Source: Blautia hansenii DSM 20583
Lineage (GTDB): Bacteria > Bacillota > Clostridia > Lachnospirales > Lachnospiraceae
NCBI RefSeq assembly: GCF_002222595.2
Contig: NZ_CP022413.2
Span: 1,690,001 to 1,754,000 of the forward strand
Length of the DNA stretch: 64,000 nucleotides
Reading direction: 5' to 3'
This document shows positions 35,620-44,913 of the stretch, in pieces (position 1 is the stretch's first letter; each line of letters opens with the position of its first letter). Made by a program: the position numbers and the translations under genes. Under the pieces are notes generated by a model that searched no databases, was not told where the DNA came from, and saw nothing but the letters and a program-made list of their open reading frames with translations.

Positions 35620-36885
35620 ATGAATACAGCCTCTTTAAAATCTATGCAGACAGACCACCCGGATGAAGGGACTTTGCAGCTTTATGTTCTTTCTTCCATT
35701 CGCAATCAGCCTGTGGAGGATGCTTCTGTTCAAATTTCTTATACCGGAGACCCTGACTCTGTGATTGAAGAAGTGAAAACAGATGCTAACGGCATGATAC
35801 CGGAAATTCAGCTTCCTGCTCCGCCACTGGAATATAGTATGGCGCCTTCTGAATATCAGCCCTATGCAGAATATACTTTCCACATTTCAAAAGAAGGCTT
35901 TGATGATTTGGATATTTCCGGAGCAGAAATTTTACCGGATGCTACTGCTATTCAAAGAGCTGTCTTGTCTCCCCAAGCTGCTCCCGGAGCTTTTGAAGAT
36001 ATTGTCATTCCTGCTCATACCCTCTATGGGGAATATCCCGAAAAAATTCCCGAAGACGAAATCAAGCCTATGGATACGTCAGGAGAAATCGTTCTGAGCC
36101 GTGTGGTTATTCCGGAATATGTGGTTGTACATGATGGTTCTCCAAATGACTCCACCGCAAAGGATTATTATGTCCGTTATCGAGATTATATCAAAAATGT
36201 AGCCAGCAGCGAAATTTATGCCACTTGGCCGGATAATACCATTCGTGCGAATGTATTGGCAATTATGTCCTTTACTTTAAATCGTGTATATACCGAATGG
36301 TACAGAAACAAGGGATACGACTTTACTATCACTTCATCTACTGCTTTCGACCACAAATGGATGCACGGGCGAAATATCTTTGAAAGTATCTCCCGTATTG
36401 TAGATGAGCTCTTTGACAATTATCTTTCAAGACCGGGGGTACGGCAACCGATTTTAACTCAGTATTGTGACGGACAGAGGGTACAGTGCCCGAACTGGAT
36501 GACACAATGGGGCTCAAAATATCTGGGAGATCAAGGCTATTCTGCCATTGAAATCTTACGAAACTTCTACGGCAGCAACATGTACATCAACACTGCCGAG
36601 GAAATTTCCGGCATCCCTGCCTCGTGGCCCGGTCAGCCCCTAGACATCGGTTCATCCGGAAGTAAGATCCGACAGATACAGGAACAGCTTAATGCCATTG
36701 CCAACGCCTATCCTGCTCTTCCGAAAATTTCCGTAGACGGAGTCTTTGGAGAAAACACGCAAAACGCAGTCAAAAAATTCCAGCAGATTTTCGGACTTCC
36801 TGCCACAGGAATTATTGATTACTCCACATGGTACGAAATTCAGGAAATTTACGTAGGCGTCACCAGAATTGCAGAATTAGTATAA
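35620..36885 (+). CDS. Peptidoglycan-binding-domain protein with SpoIID-like central region
   Basis: A 421-residue protein with no signal peptide. Residues ~17-110 resemble a carboxypeptidase-regulatory/transthyretin-like beta domain (TLQLYVLSSIRNQPVEDASV). Residues ~185-330 (RANVLAIMSFTLNRVYTEWY and following) are weakly similar to SpoIID-type enzymes. Residues ~345-412 form a PG_binding_1 domain (GSKIRQIQEQLNAI, VDGVFGENTQNAVKKFQQ). A spore or cell-wall role is inference. It is a lone plus-strand gene between glpK and rseP; a CATATACT sequence about 35 bp upstream might be a sporulation-sigma -10. GAGG lies eight bases before the ATG. Confidence 0.75.
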   Translation: MNTASLKSMQTDHPDEGTLQLYVLSSIRNQPVEDASVQISYTGDPDSVIEEVKTDANGMIPEIQLPAPPLEYSMAPSEYQPYAEYTFHISKEGFDDLDISGAEILPDATAIQRAVLSPQAAPGAFEDIVIPAHTLYGEYPEKIPEDEIKPMDTSGEIVLSRVVIPEYVVVHDGSPNDSTAKDYYVRYRDYIKNVASSEIYATWPDNTIRANVLAIMSFTLNRVYTEWYRNKGYDFTITSSTAFDHKWMHGRNIFESISRIVDELFDNYLSRPGVRQPILTQYCDGQRVQCPNWMTQWGSKYLGDQGYSAIEILRNFYGSNMYINTAEEISGIPASWPGQPLDIGSSGSKIRQIQEQLNAIANAYPALPKISVDGVFGENTQNAVKKFQQIFGLPATGIIDYSTWYEIQEIYVGVTRIAELV

Positions 36886-36976
36886 AAAAGCTGCCACATA
36901 AAATAAATATCGAGAATATCTATACATTTTCGCCAAAACTGCATAGATATTCTTGATTATTCTTTCATGTGACAGT
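36884..36976 (-). terminator. Long hairpin terminator between convergent gene ends
   Basis: Inner arms AGAATATCTAT and ATAGATATTCT and outer arms CTGCCACAT (36891-36899) and ATGTGACAG (36966-36974) form a long stem. In minus-strand RNA the one mismatch becomes a G-U pair and the hairpin is followed by six T residues, so it should stop the rseP operon. Confidence 0.75.
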
Positions 36977-36980
36977 TCCA

Positions 36981-38267
36981 TTATAATCTTCGAAAATCAT
37001 TAAACATTACAAATACCATTAAAAGCATCAATAAAACAAATCCCGCAAAATGGATCATGCCTTCTACATTTGGATCTAATTTCTTCTTTCGTACAGCTTC
37101 AACTGCAAGAAAGACAAGTCTTCCTCCATCTAAAGCCGGAATAGGAAGTAAATTCATAACACCTAAATTAGCCGAAAGCAAAATTGCCCAGTACAGCATT
37201 TGCAACCATACCATTACGCTGCCTTCCTCTTTCGCCTCTTCATAAGAATCGCCAATAACATCAATAATTCCCACCGGACCGGAAAGATCATTTACGCTAA
37301 ATTGTCCTTTTATCAACATCATAAGACTTTCTATCGTATTAGAAATCCAATACCGCACTTCAGAAGCGCTGTATCTTAATACACCTAAAAAATTCGTTTT
37401 TTCCCGATATAAATTATAGATGAAACCAGTGTCTACCTGCTTTGTCATCTGAGGTTTTAAAGAAAGTGTTTGTATCTCCCCATCTCTTTCAATTCCCAGA
37501 CTAATCGCTGAGCCATCCAGTGGATTTTTTTCCCAATACTCCTGTATTTCCTGACTGGTTTCAATCGTCTCTCCATTAATTTCCCTGATAATATCTCCTG
37601 CCTGTACTCCTGCTTCCATCATTGCACCATTTAAAACGACCTGTGTAATTTCCGGCTCACTATCCGGTGTAGGCACATAAGAAAATCCCAGCATATATTT
37701 TTCTTCACTGTATGCTTCAAAGGAAACTTCCTTTTTCTCGCCATTTCGTTTATAAGTCAGGGTAATTTCTTCGTCATCCAAACCATGAAGCATCATATAA
37801 GAGTCCAAGTCTCTTCCCAAAACAATGCTTCTCCCTTGAAATTCCGTAATAATATCCCCCTCTTGAAGTCCTGCTTTGGCTGCAGGAGAACTTTCTTCTA
37901 CCTTTAATACACGAGCAGGATCATATCCTGCCACGCTGGTAATAATCATGGCAAACACAAAAGCCAGAATAAAGTTAAAAATCGGTCCTGCCGCAACAAC
38001 AGATATTCTCGCCCACACGGATGCTTTATTAAAAGAGCCTTCACTGTCATCGTCATCATCTTCTCCCACCATCATACAGGAACCACCTATAGGAAAAAGC
38101 TTTAAAGAATAACGGGTTTCTCCTTTTTGGGTAGACAAAAGTCTAGGTCCCATCCCCAAAGAAAATTCTGTAACTTTAATTCCATTTCTCTTTGCCAAAA
38201 GAAAGTGTCCCAACTCATGGAAAATAATAATGACGGAGAATATCAAAATTGCTATTAAAATTTTCAA
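36981..38267 (-). CDS. rseP: Site-2 protease RseP-like (RIP metalloprotease)
   Basis: A 428-residue intramembrane zinc protease that cleaves membrane-bound anti-sigma factors or signal peptides. HExxH is in FHELGHF near residue 17; the distal LDG motif is in PIPALDGGRL near 385; PDZ domains lie between (EEGDIITEFQG-like segments, with two copies of the AGLQEGD / AGVQAGD pattern). The start is taken as TTG at 38267 with AGGTGGTAAA upstream, because upstream in-frame codons fall inside dxr and the conserved N-terminus begins KILIAILIF. Last gene of the pyrH-rseP unit. Confidence 0.93.
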   Translation of the reverse strand: MKILIAILIFSVIIIFHELGHFLLAKRNGIKVTEFSLGMGPRLLSTQKGETRYSLKLFPIGGSCMMVGEDDDDDSEGSFNKASVWARISVVAAGPIFNFILAFVFAMIITSVAGYDPARVLKVEESSPAAKAGLQEGDIITEFQGRSIVLGRDLDSYMMLHGLDDEEITLTYKRNGEKKEVSFEAYSEEKYMLGFSYVPTPDSEPEITQVVLNGAMMEAGVQAGDIIREINGETIETSQEIQEYWEKNPLDGSAISLGIERDGEIQTLSLKPQMTKQVDTGFIYNLYREKTNFLGVLRYSASEVRYWISNTIESLMMLIKGQFSVNDLSGPVGIIDVIGDSYEEAKEEGSVMVWLQMLYWAILLSANLGVMNLLPIPALDGGRLVFLAVEAVRKKKLDPNVEGMIHFAGFVLLMLLMVFVMFNDFRRL

Positions 38268-38268
38268 T

Positions 38269-39411
38269 TTACCACCTGCCCTCAATTCTCTTATATATGT
38301 CTTGTTCAATATTCAAAATTTCTTCAATCGTAGGATTTAAAATTAATTCATGCTCATTCATGGCATTCTCAATAATTTCATAGATATCTAAAAATCCGAT
38401 TTTTCGATTTAAAAACAATGCCACTGCTTTTTCATTGGCTGCGTTAAAAACAGTGGGCATGGAGCCTCCTGTTTTCGATGCCTGCATTGCTAACGGCAGT
38501 CCTTTAAAGGTCTCCATATCAGGATTTTCAAAAGTAATGGATGCCAGCTTTGCAAAGTCCAAACGTTCCCCATCTAAATATTTACGCTCACCTTCATATA
38601 AAGCATACTGAATAGGCAGACGCATATCAGGTGTACCAAGCTGTGCCATAATACTTCCATCTTTAAATTCAATCATAGAATGAATAACACTTTGTGGCTG
38701 TACGACTACTTGTATTCTATCCAAATCCACATCAAATAACCATTTTGCTTCCATGACTTCCAACCCTTTATTTACTAAAGTAGCAGAATCAATAGTAATT
38801 TTCTGTCCCATAGCCCAATTAGGATGCTTTAAAGCATCTTCTACACGCATATTTTTCAATTCTTCTGTTTTCTTTCCACGGAAAGGGCCGCCGGAAGCAG
38901 TAATCAGCAGTTTTTCAATGGTTTTTGGATTTTCTCCGTTTAACGCCTGAAAAATTGCACTGTGCTCGCTGTCAACCGGTAAAATTTTCACATTGTGCTC
39001 TTTTGCAAGAGGCATAATAATATGCCCTGCTGTTACAAGGGTTTCTTTGTTTGCAAGAGCAATATGCTTTCCTGCACAAATAGCGGCAACCGTAGGACAT
39101 ATTCCAATCATCCCCACAATGGCGGTCACCAGAATTTCCGCTTCCTCCATAACCGCCAGCTCAATTAAACCTTCCATTCCGCCTACTATTTTGCAGTCAG
39201 TGTCCTGTACACGAAGCTTTAATTCCTGCGCTTTCTTTTCATCTCCCACCGCTGCCAGCCTTGGAGAAAACTGACGGATTTGCTTCTCCAGCAAATCAAT
39301 ATTTCTTCCCGCAGCAATTCCTACCACCTGCAAATCATCATTTTTGCTGACAATATCAAGGGTTTGTGTTCCTATGGAACCTGTTGAACCTAAAATTGCA
39401 ATTTTCTTCAT
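38269..39411 (-). CDS. dxr: 1-deoxy-D-xylulose 5-phosphate reductoisomerase
   Basis: A 380-residue NADPH-dependent enzyme of the MEP isoprenoid pathway. The N-terminal nucleotide motif is GSTGSIGTQ (8-16), the metal site includes DSEHSAIFQ near 147, and ASGGPFRGKKT near 180 is the family's substrate loop. It is 12 bp downstream of cdsA and almost abuts rseP. Confidence 0.96.
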   Translation of the reverse strand: MKKIAILGSTGSIGTQTLDIVSKNDDLQVVGIAAGRNIDLLEKQIRQFSPRLAAVGDEKKAQELKLRVQDTDCKIVGGMEGLIELAVMEEAEILVTAIVGMIGICPTVAAICAGKHIALANKETLVTAGHIIMPLAKEHNVKILPVDSEHSAIFQALNGENPKTIEKLLITASGGPFRGKKTEELKNMRVEDALKHPNWAMGQKITIDSATLVNKGLEVMEAKWLFDVDLDRIQVVVQPQSVIHSMIEFKDGSIMAQLGTPDMRLPIQYALYEGERKYLDGERLDFAKLASITFENPDMETFKGLPLAMQASKTGGSMPTVFNAANEKAVALFLNRKIGFLDIYEIIENAMNEHELILNPTIEEILNIEQDIYKRIEGRW

Positions 39412-39423
39412 ACGCTTTCCTCT

Positions 39424-40236
39424 TTATATTAAAACACTGGCAAGGAAATAAATAAACGGAGCTGTAAAAATAACACTGTCAAAACGGTCCAAAACACCGC
39501 CGTGCCCCGGAATAAGTTTTCCGTAATCTTTTATTTCCTTATTTCTCTTAATGGCAGATGCCGCCAAATCTCCTACCATGGAAATCAGCGCACCTACCGC
39601 ACAAATCACTGCATACATCAATGGAGTATGACCGTCTGCCTGATTGACACCGGAAATCAAAAGTGCATAGAGCGCTCCCAAAAGCGCTGCGCCTAACACA
39701 CCGCCTACACCGCCTTCAACGGATTTTTTCGGACTTAATACCGGCGCCATTTTATGCTTTCCGATTAACATTCCCACACAGTAGGCACAGGTATCGCTCC
39801 CCCAAGAGCTTAAGAAAATCAAGCCTACCAGCCATGCACCGCCCTCTAAGGTTCTCGTTTTATAAATATAGGACAGCATAACCGCAACATAGAAAATGCC
39901 GAATAAGGCTGCCATAATCTGTTCTGCTCTATATTTTGGATACGTAAACACATAGACACACATAATGAGTACAAGGGCAAACAGTAAAATCATCATGGAA
40001 AATTCATCTGTTTTTACCCAAAGCAGTGAAAGGTAATACAAAACCGTTCCTACATACCCTGCGATTTCCAATGCCCCAAAGCCCTTCTGGTGCACCTCCA
40101 TGGCACGATACAGCTCTCCTACTCCGATTAATGAAATTGCCAGAAGCACAGCAAATAATATAGGACCTCCTGCGGCAACAGAAGCGACTGCAATCGCCAC
40201 AAGAACAATTCCACTTAAAAGTCTTGTCTTAAACAT
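39424..40236 (-). CDS. cdsA: Phosphatidate cytidylyltransferase
   Basis: A 270-residue inner-membrane enzyme with about eight hydrophobic segments that makes CDP-diacylglycerol. The C-terminal signature region GDLAASAIKRNKEIKDYGKL (about 220-239) followed by GHGGVLDRFDS is diagnostic. Its ribosome site AAAGGAGGAG lies in the last codons of uppS, one base from the ATG being free, so translation is coupled. Confidence 0.95.
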   Translation of the reverse strand: MFKTRLLSGIVLVAIAVASVAAGGPILFAVLLAISLIGVGELYRAMEVHQKGFGALEIAGYVGTVLYYLSLLWVKTDEFSMMILLFALVLIMCVYVFTYPKYRAEQIMAALFGIFYVAVMLSYIYKTRTLEGGAWLVGLIFLSSWGSDTCAYCVGMLIGKHKMAPVLSPKKSVEGGVGGVLGAALLGALYALLISGVNQADGHTPLMYAVICAVGALISMVGDLAASAIKRNKEIKDYGKLIPGHGGVLDRFDSVIFTAPFIYFLASVLI

Positions 40237-40237
40237 T

Positions 40238-40945
40238 CTACTCCTCCTTTACGCCACCGTATCTGCGGTCTCTGTGATTGAATTTATCAATGGCTTTTTC
40301 AAATTCCTTTTTATCAAAATCCGGCCATGCCACATCGGTAAAGTAAAACTCTGTATAAGCAAGCTGCCACATTAAAAAGTTTGAAAGCCTTTCTTCGCCG
40401 CTTGTTCGAATTAGCAAATCAGGGTCGGGAAGTGCCCTTGTGTCCAAGTAATCAGAAATCACATCCTCCGTAATCTGCTGAGGGAGAAGAACTCCTTTTT
40501 CCACATCCTCCGCCATCCTTACCATGGCTCTTTTGATTTCATCTCTGCTTCCGTAATTTAAAGCAATTTGAAAATGCAGCTCGTCAAACTGGCTGGAATA
40601 TTCCTCCAGCTCTTTGATTTTTTGCTGTAAATCTGCATCAAACATACTTGGGTCACCAATGACACGTACACACATTTTATTATCTCTTGAAATCTGAATA
40701 CAGCGCTTCATATAGTTCCGAAACAGCTTCATAAGACCGTCCACTTCTTCTTTTGAACGCTTCCAGTTCTCTGTGGAAAAAGCATATACTGTCAAATATT
40801 TTACGCCTAAATCCTTGGCAATACCGCAAATTTTCTCCAGATTTTCGCATCCCTTAATATGTCCGTAGGTTCTGGGCATTCCCTTTGCTTTCGCCCATCT
40901 TCCGTTTCCGTCTAAAATAATTGCCACATGTCTGGGAATTGTCAT
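40238..40945 (-). CDS. uppS: Isoprenyl transferase (undecaprenyl diphosphate synthase)
   Basis: A 235-residue cis-prenyltransferase that makes the C55 lipid carrier precursor for cell-wall synthesis. Signature DGNGRWAK at residues 11-18, YAFSTENWKR near 60 and the C-terminal DLLIRTSGE/WQLAYTEFYF. The ATG at 40945 has AGGAGGAAAAATT upstream. Confidence 0.96.
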   Translation of the reverse strand: MTIPRHVAIILDGNGRWAKAKGMPRTYGHIKGCENLEKICGIAKDLGVKYLTVYAFSTENWKRSKEEVDGLMKLFRNYMKRCIQISRDNKMCVRVIGDPSMFDADLQQKIKELEEYSSQFDELHFQIALNYGSRDEIKRAMVRMAEDVEKGVLLPQQITEDVISDYLDTRALPDPDLLIRTSGEERLSNFLMWQLAYTEFYFTDVAWPDFDKKEFEKAIDKFNHRDRRYGGVKEE

Positions 40946-41013
40946 AATTTTTCCTCCTACGCATGAAAGAGGCACAATACGGAATTTGTATGTGCCCCTT
41001 CCTATGTTTTCTC

Positions 41014-41571
41014 TTATACAGTCAGAATTTCTTTTGACTTTTCTTCCACTGCTTTTTCGATTTCTTTCACAAACTTATCTGTGATTTTCTGAATTTGCTC
41101 TTCTAATTCTTTAATTTCATCTTCAGATACATCCTGCTTTGCCAGCTTTTTAAAAGCATCATTGGCATCACGGCGCACATTACGAACTGCAACCTTCGCT
41201 GCTTCGCCTTTTTTCTTAACATCCTTTACCAGTTCTTTTCTGCGCTCTTCTGTCAGCTCCGGAAGTACCAGACGAATGATTTTACCGTCACTGTTTGGAT
41301 TTAAGTTCAAATCAGAAGATAAAATTGCTTTACTGATTTCTTTAATCAAGGATGCTTCCCAAGGCTGAATTTGGATCATTCTAGCTTCCGGAACTGTAAT
41401 ATTTGCCACCTGCTGAAGCGGTGTCGGTGTTCCATAATAGTCTACGGTAAGTTTATCTAAAATATGCGGATTTGCACGTCCTGCACGAATGGTAACCAGT
41501 TCCTTTGTAAGACCTTCCAAAGTCTTTGTCATTTTGTGTTCATATACCTGAATTCTCTCATCTGTTGCCAT
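41014..41571 (-). CDS. frr: Ribosome recycling factor
   Basis: A 185-residue RRF with the conserved [11 protein letters not shown] near residue 31, [12 protein letters not shown] near 67 and the [20 protein letters not shown] helix. With EF-G it splits post-termination ribosomes. It is 29 bp after pyrH; AGGAGGAAGAAAAC precedes the ATG. Confidence 0.97.
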   Translation of the reverse strand: MATDERIQVYEHKMTKTLEGLTKELVTIRAGRANPHILDKLTVDYYGTPTPLQQVANITVPEARMIQIQPWEASLIKEISKAILSSDLNLNPNSDGKIIRLVLPELTEERRKELVKDVKKKGEAAKVAVRNVRRDANDAFKKLAKQDVSEDEIKELEEQIQKITDKFVKEIEKAVEEKSKEILTV

Positions 41572-41600
41572 GTTTTCTTCCTCCTAATTTTAAGCTCCGA

Positions 41601-42296
41601 CTATACAAGCACCTTTGTACCTGTGAATTTACCATGAGCAGTATTCACAATGCTGTTTTCTTCATTTAAACCGAATACCAACATTGGCATTTTATTTTCC
41701 ATACACATAATAGAAGCTGTCATATCTACAACTGCCAGTTTCTTGTCAATGACCTCCTGAATGTGAACCTCATCATATTTCTTTGCATTGGGGTTTGTTT
41801 TCGGGTCGCTGTCATAAACGCCGTCAACAGCTTTTGCAAGGAAAATAGTCTCTGCTTCGATTTCAATGGCACGAAGTACCGTAGCTGTATCTGTTGAGAA
41901 ATAAGGATGTCCTGTTCCCCCTGCCATAAATACAACCATGCCTTTTTCAAAGTATTTGTTTGCACGGTCTTTGGAAAACAGCTTTGTGAAAGCACCGCAC
42001 TCAAATGGTGTGAGCACACTTGTCTTCATTCCTGCTGCACGGAAAATTTCAGAAACATAAATACAGTTCATAACTGTTGCCAGCATACCAATCTGGTCTG
42101 CCTTTGTTCTGTCGATGTTCTCACTGGTACGTCCTCTCCAGAAGTTTCCTCCTCCGATTACAATACCAACCTGAACGCCTTCTTCTACAAGTACCTTTAC
42201 CTGTTTTGCAACTTCCATAACGGTAGCTTCGTCAAAACCTGTTTTTTTCGGTCCTGCCAAAGCTTCTCCACTTAATTTCAATAAAATTCGTTTCAT
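41601..42296 (-). CDS. pyrH: UMP kinase
   Basis: A 231-residue bacterial-type UMP kinase (amino-acid kinase fold) that makes UDP. It begins KRILLKLSGEALAG, with GGGNFWRG near 50 and GGTGHPYFSTDTA near 130. The ATG at 42296 has AAAGGAGCTTATACA upstream; an open frame continues upstream into the leader. First gene of the unit ending at rseP; rpsB-tsf, the usual upstream neighbours, are not here. Confidence 0.96.
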   Translation of the reverse strand: MKRILLKLSGEALAGPKKTGFDEATVMEVAKQVKVLVEEGVQVGIVIGGGNFWRGRTSENIDRTKADQIGMLATVMNCIYVSEIFRAAGMKTSVLTPFECGAFTKLFSKDRANKYFEKGMVVFMAGGTGHPYFSTDTATVLRAIEIEAETIFLAKAVDGVYDSDPKTNPNAKKYDEVHIQEVIDKKLAVVDMTASIMCMENKMPMLVFGLNEENSIVNTAHGKFTGTKVLV

Positions 42297-42354
42297 TGTA
42301 TAAGCTCCTTTATCTCTTAATTCCCGTAACGGCATAAAGCACCGCTTTTCTCTA

Positions 42355-42383
42355 AGTATACCTATAAAACTCTCCGATTTCAA
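42355..42383 (-). promoter_or_regulatory. Sigma-A promoter of the pyrH-frr-uppS-cdsA-dxr-rseP unit
   Basis: Minus-strand TTGAAA (42378-42383) and TATACT (42355-42360) with 17-bp spacing, about 60 bp upstream of the pyrH ATG. Confidence 0.72.
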
Positions 42384-42410
42384 GAAATTTTTCTGAAACT
42401 TTCTTTTCCT

Positions 42411-43781
42411 TTATTTTAATCCTGCAAAAAGACTCCAATATCCCTGAATGAAAATATAAAATACTACAATCGGAAGTACAAAAGTAAGGTATACTCTCAT
42501 CTTTTTCGGGAAAGAAATACCTGCTCCCGTGTTGGCTTCCTTCAGGAAATTCTCCCAGCCCCAGCCGTATTTATTTACACAGAACAGCAGATAAACCAAA
42601 GAGCCGAGAGGAAGCATATTGTTGCTTACCAAGAAGTCTTCTAAATCCATAATCTGTTTTCCCAAGATTGTAAAATCGCTCCAGATTGTCATACCGAAGA
42701 TACAAGGCAGGGATAAAACAAAAATAGCTACTCCGTTTATCAAAACCGCTTTTTTCAGACTCCAGTTCCATAAGTCCTGTGCAAAGGAAATAATGTTCTG
42801 GAATACTGCAATAATCGTAGATAATGCAGCAAAAGTCATAAATAAGAAGAACAAAGATCCCCAAAGTCTTCCGCCCTTCATTTCATTAAATACATTGGGA
42901 AGTGTAACAAATACAAGTCCCGGTCCTTCTCCCGGATTAATATCAAAAGCAAAACAAGCAGGGAAAATAATCAAACCTGCAATTAAAGCCACACTGGTAT
43001 CTAAAATCGTAATATTGATTGCCTCTCCTGTAAGCTTTCTCTCTTTTCCGATATAACTGCCGAAAATAGCCAGCGCTCCAATACCAAGACTAAGGGTAAA
43101 AAATGCCTGTCCCATAGCTGCAAAGACTACCTCGGAAATTCCTGCATCTATCAGTTTTCTAAAATCAGGAAGCAGATAAAATTTCAGTCCCTCTGATGCT
43201 CCCGGCAGCAGGCAGGAATTGATTGCCAGTACCACCATTAATCCTAAAAGCACCACCATCATAATCTTGTTAATACGTTCCACACCACTTTGCAGTCCCA
43301 TAGAACACACCAAAAATCCAATGACAACAATCACTGCCATCCAGAAAATCATAGTAGGCATATCTGTGGTAAGCTTTGCAAATTCAGCACCCACCCCGTC
43401 AGGATTAAGCCCTGCAAAGTCCCCCTTTATCATCTTTACAAAATATGCCAGCATCCAGCCGCCAATGGTAGTATAAAACATCATTAAAAGATAATTTCCC
43501 GCCATACCAAAGTAACGGTAAATATGCCACTTTGTTCCTTTTGGTTCAAGAACGTTAAAAGATGTTGCAATACTTTTCTGGCTTGCTCTTCCCACGGAAA
43601 ATTCCATTACCATAATCGGAAGTCCTAAAACAAGCAAAAAGAATAAATAAATCAGCACAAATGCCGCACCGCCGTATTTTCCCGTGATATAAGGAAATCT
43701 CCATACATTTCCGAGTCCAATGGCACAACCTGCTGAAATCAGGATAAAACCAATCCTTGAAGAAAATTTTTCTCTTTCCAT
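42411..43781 (-). CDS. Neurotransmitter:sodium symporter (NSS/SNF) family transporter
   Basis: A 456-residue inner-membrane protein with about 11-12 hydrophobic segments. TM1 has the unwound sodium/substrate site in GCAIGLGNVWRFPY (about 18-31). Bacterial members such as LeuT and MhsT import amino acids with sodium; the substrate is not predictable here. The ATG has AGAGGTACATAAT upstream. It lies between the pyrH promoter and the nucleoid-associated protein gene; a CGTTGATGTGCAACG palindrome (43818-43832) is in its leader. Confidence 0.92.
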   Translation of the reverse strand: MEREKFSSRIGFILISAGCAIGLGNVWRFPYITGKYGGAAFVLIYLFFLLVLGLPIMVMEFSVGRASQKSIATSFNVLEPKGTKWHIYRYFGMAGNYLLMMFYTTIGGWMLAYFVKMIKGDFAGLNPDGVGAEFAKLTTDMPTMIFWMAVIVVIGFLVCSMGLQSGVERINKIMMVVLLGLMVVLAINSCLLPGASEGLKFYLLPDFRKLIDAGISEVVFAAMGQAFFTLSLGIGALAIFGSYIGKERKLTGEAINITILDTSVALIAGLIIFPACFAFDINPGEGPGLVFVTLPNVFNEMKGGRLWGSLFFLFMTFAALSTIIAVFQNIISFAQDLWNWSLKKAVLINGVAIFVLSLPCIFGMTIWSDFTILGKQIMDLEDFLVSNNMLPLGSLVYLLFCVNKYGWGWENFLKEANTGAGISFPKKMRVYLTFVLPIVVFYIFIQGYWSLFAGLK

Positions 43782-43875
43782 ATTATGTACCTCTTCTTTT
43801 TTCTTTATCTCACCAAAGCGTTGATGTGCAACGACTTTACAGAGATGATTTTTTCAGGTAATTATAACATGGTTC

Positions 43876-44898
43876 TTACTTGCTTTCAATACTTCCGATA
43901 TTTTTAATTAAAACAGAAATTGTCCCGTCCGGATTTGTGATAAATTCAATTTTATCTTTATTATTGTATTCTTCCATAGGTATTTTCAGCTCAATTCCCG
44001 TATCTGTCATCAAATGCTGCTTAGTAAATTTTTTTGTTGTCAGCGGATTTTGAGGTTCTATGGTATCTTCTGTGAGATTGTATTTTTCCAGCTTTTCCTG
44101 AACCTCTTCTTTCATCTGAGGGTGCTCCTTGAAAATTTTATCAATTACCACAGGCACCTCCAAGCCACCCTGTTCTGAAAATTCCTGATTTAAAATACTC
44201 TTTGTTTCCATTTGTACTTCAAACTGCTCCGAGTCATGAAAATACTTTTTCTGAACCTCAGTCACAGCTTTATTTACAATGGCAAGCTTTGTCTTAGAAG
44301 ACAAAGAGCCTTTACACTTTAAAAAGTTCTGAGAAAAATAATTGGTCTTTACACCGTTTACATCATATTTCTTTTCCACCAGCCGTACATACTGAGGAGC
44401 CATAAGGTCAATCAAAGCCGCTTCGGTAAGCTTCTGCGTCTCTCCCGGAAGAATGGCCTTCTGCTTAATAATATCATTATTATTTCCCCAAGGGTCTGAA
44501 TTCGTCAGATGGGTATAGGAAGTTTTATAGTTCATTTTCAAAAGTGCCAGATAACTGTGCTGCTCCACCTGATATTCCACCACCAGCAAATCCGCTGCCG
44601 GAATGTCAATGTTCTGGCTCATAAGAGTATAGAGCTCTCCCGCAATTTTTTGCGACACTTCCAAAAAATTCTCAGAGTTCCATTCCTCCACCAAGAGAAA
44701 AACAGATGACTCCTCTGTAAAGCTGCAATTTTTTATTTCATCACTGCTGTCAATTTTAAAAATATGACTTTTCAAAAAATCAGAAAAATCCGAACCACAG
44801 TCCAACAGCGTATCAGATAAGACCGGCATGCCAAGTGCAGAGTCTAAAATATGTACCACTGCCTGCTGAATTTTAATTTCTTCTTTTGATGCCAACAT
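43876..44898 (-). CDS. Nucleoid-associated protein (NdpA/YejK-like)
   Basis: A 340-residue protein similar to the 37-kDa nucleoid-associated family. It starts EEIKIQQAVVHILDSALGMP and has the central LLVVEYQVEQHSYLALLKMN and YTH patterns typical of that family. The function in Firmicutes is poorly known. It is 15 bp downstream of the ABC permease and preceded by AAGGGAACGAAAG, so it is probably part of that transcript. Confidence 0.75.
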   Translation of the reverse strand: MLASKEEIKIQQAVVHILDSALGMPVLSDTLLDCGSDFSDFLKSHIFKIDSSDEIKNCSFTEESSVFLLVEEWNSENFLEVSQKIAGELYTLMSQNIDIPAADLLVVEYQVEQHSYLALLKMNYKTSYTHLTNSDPWGNNNDIIKQKAILPGETQKLTEAALIDLMAPQYVRLVEKKYDVNGVKTNYFSQNFLKCKGSLSSKTKLAIVNKAVTEVQKKYFHDSEQFEVQMETKSILNQEFSEQGGLEVPVVIDKIFKEHPQMKEEVQEKLEKYNLTEDTIEPQNPLTTKKFTKQHLMTDTGIELKIPMEEYNNKDKIEFITNPDGTISVLIKNIGSIESK

Positions 44899-44913
44899 TT
44901 CTTTCGTTCCCTT

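Noticed and set aside
43818..43832. Terminator between the nucleoid-associated gene and the symporter
   Set aside because: CGTTGATGTGCAACG is a short palindrome with no T tract on either side; it may be an operator but is not a rho-independent terminator.
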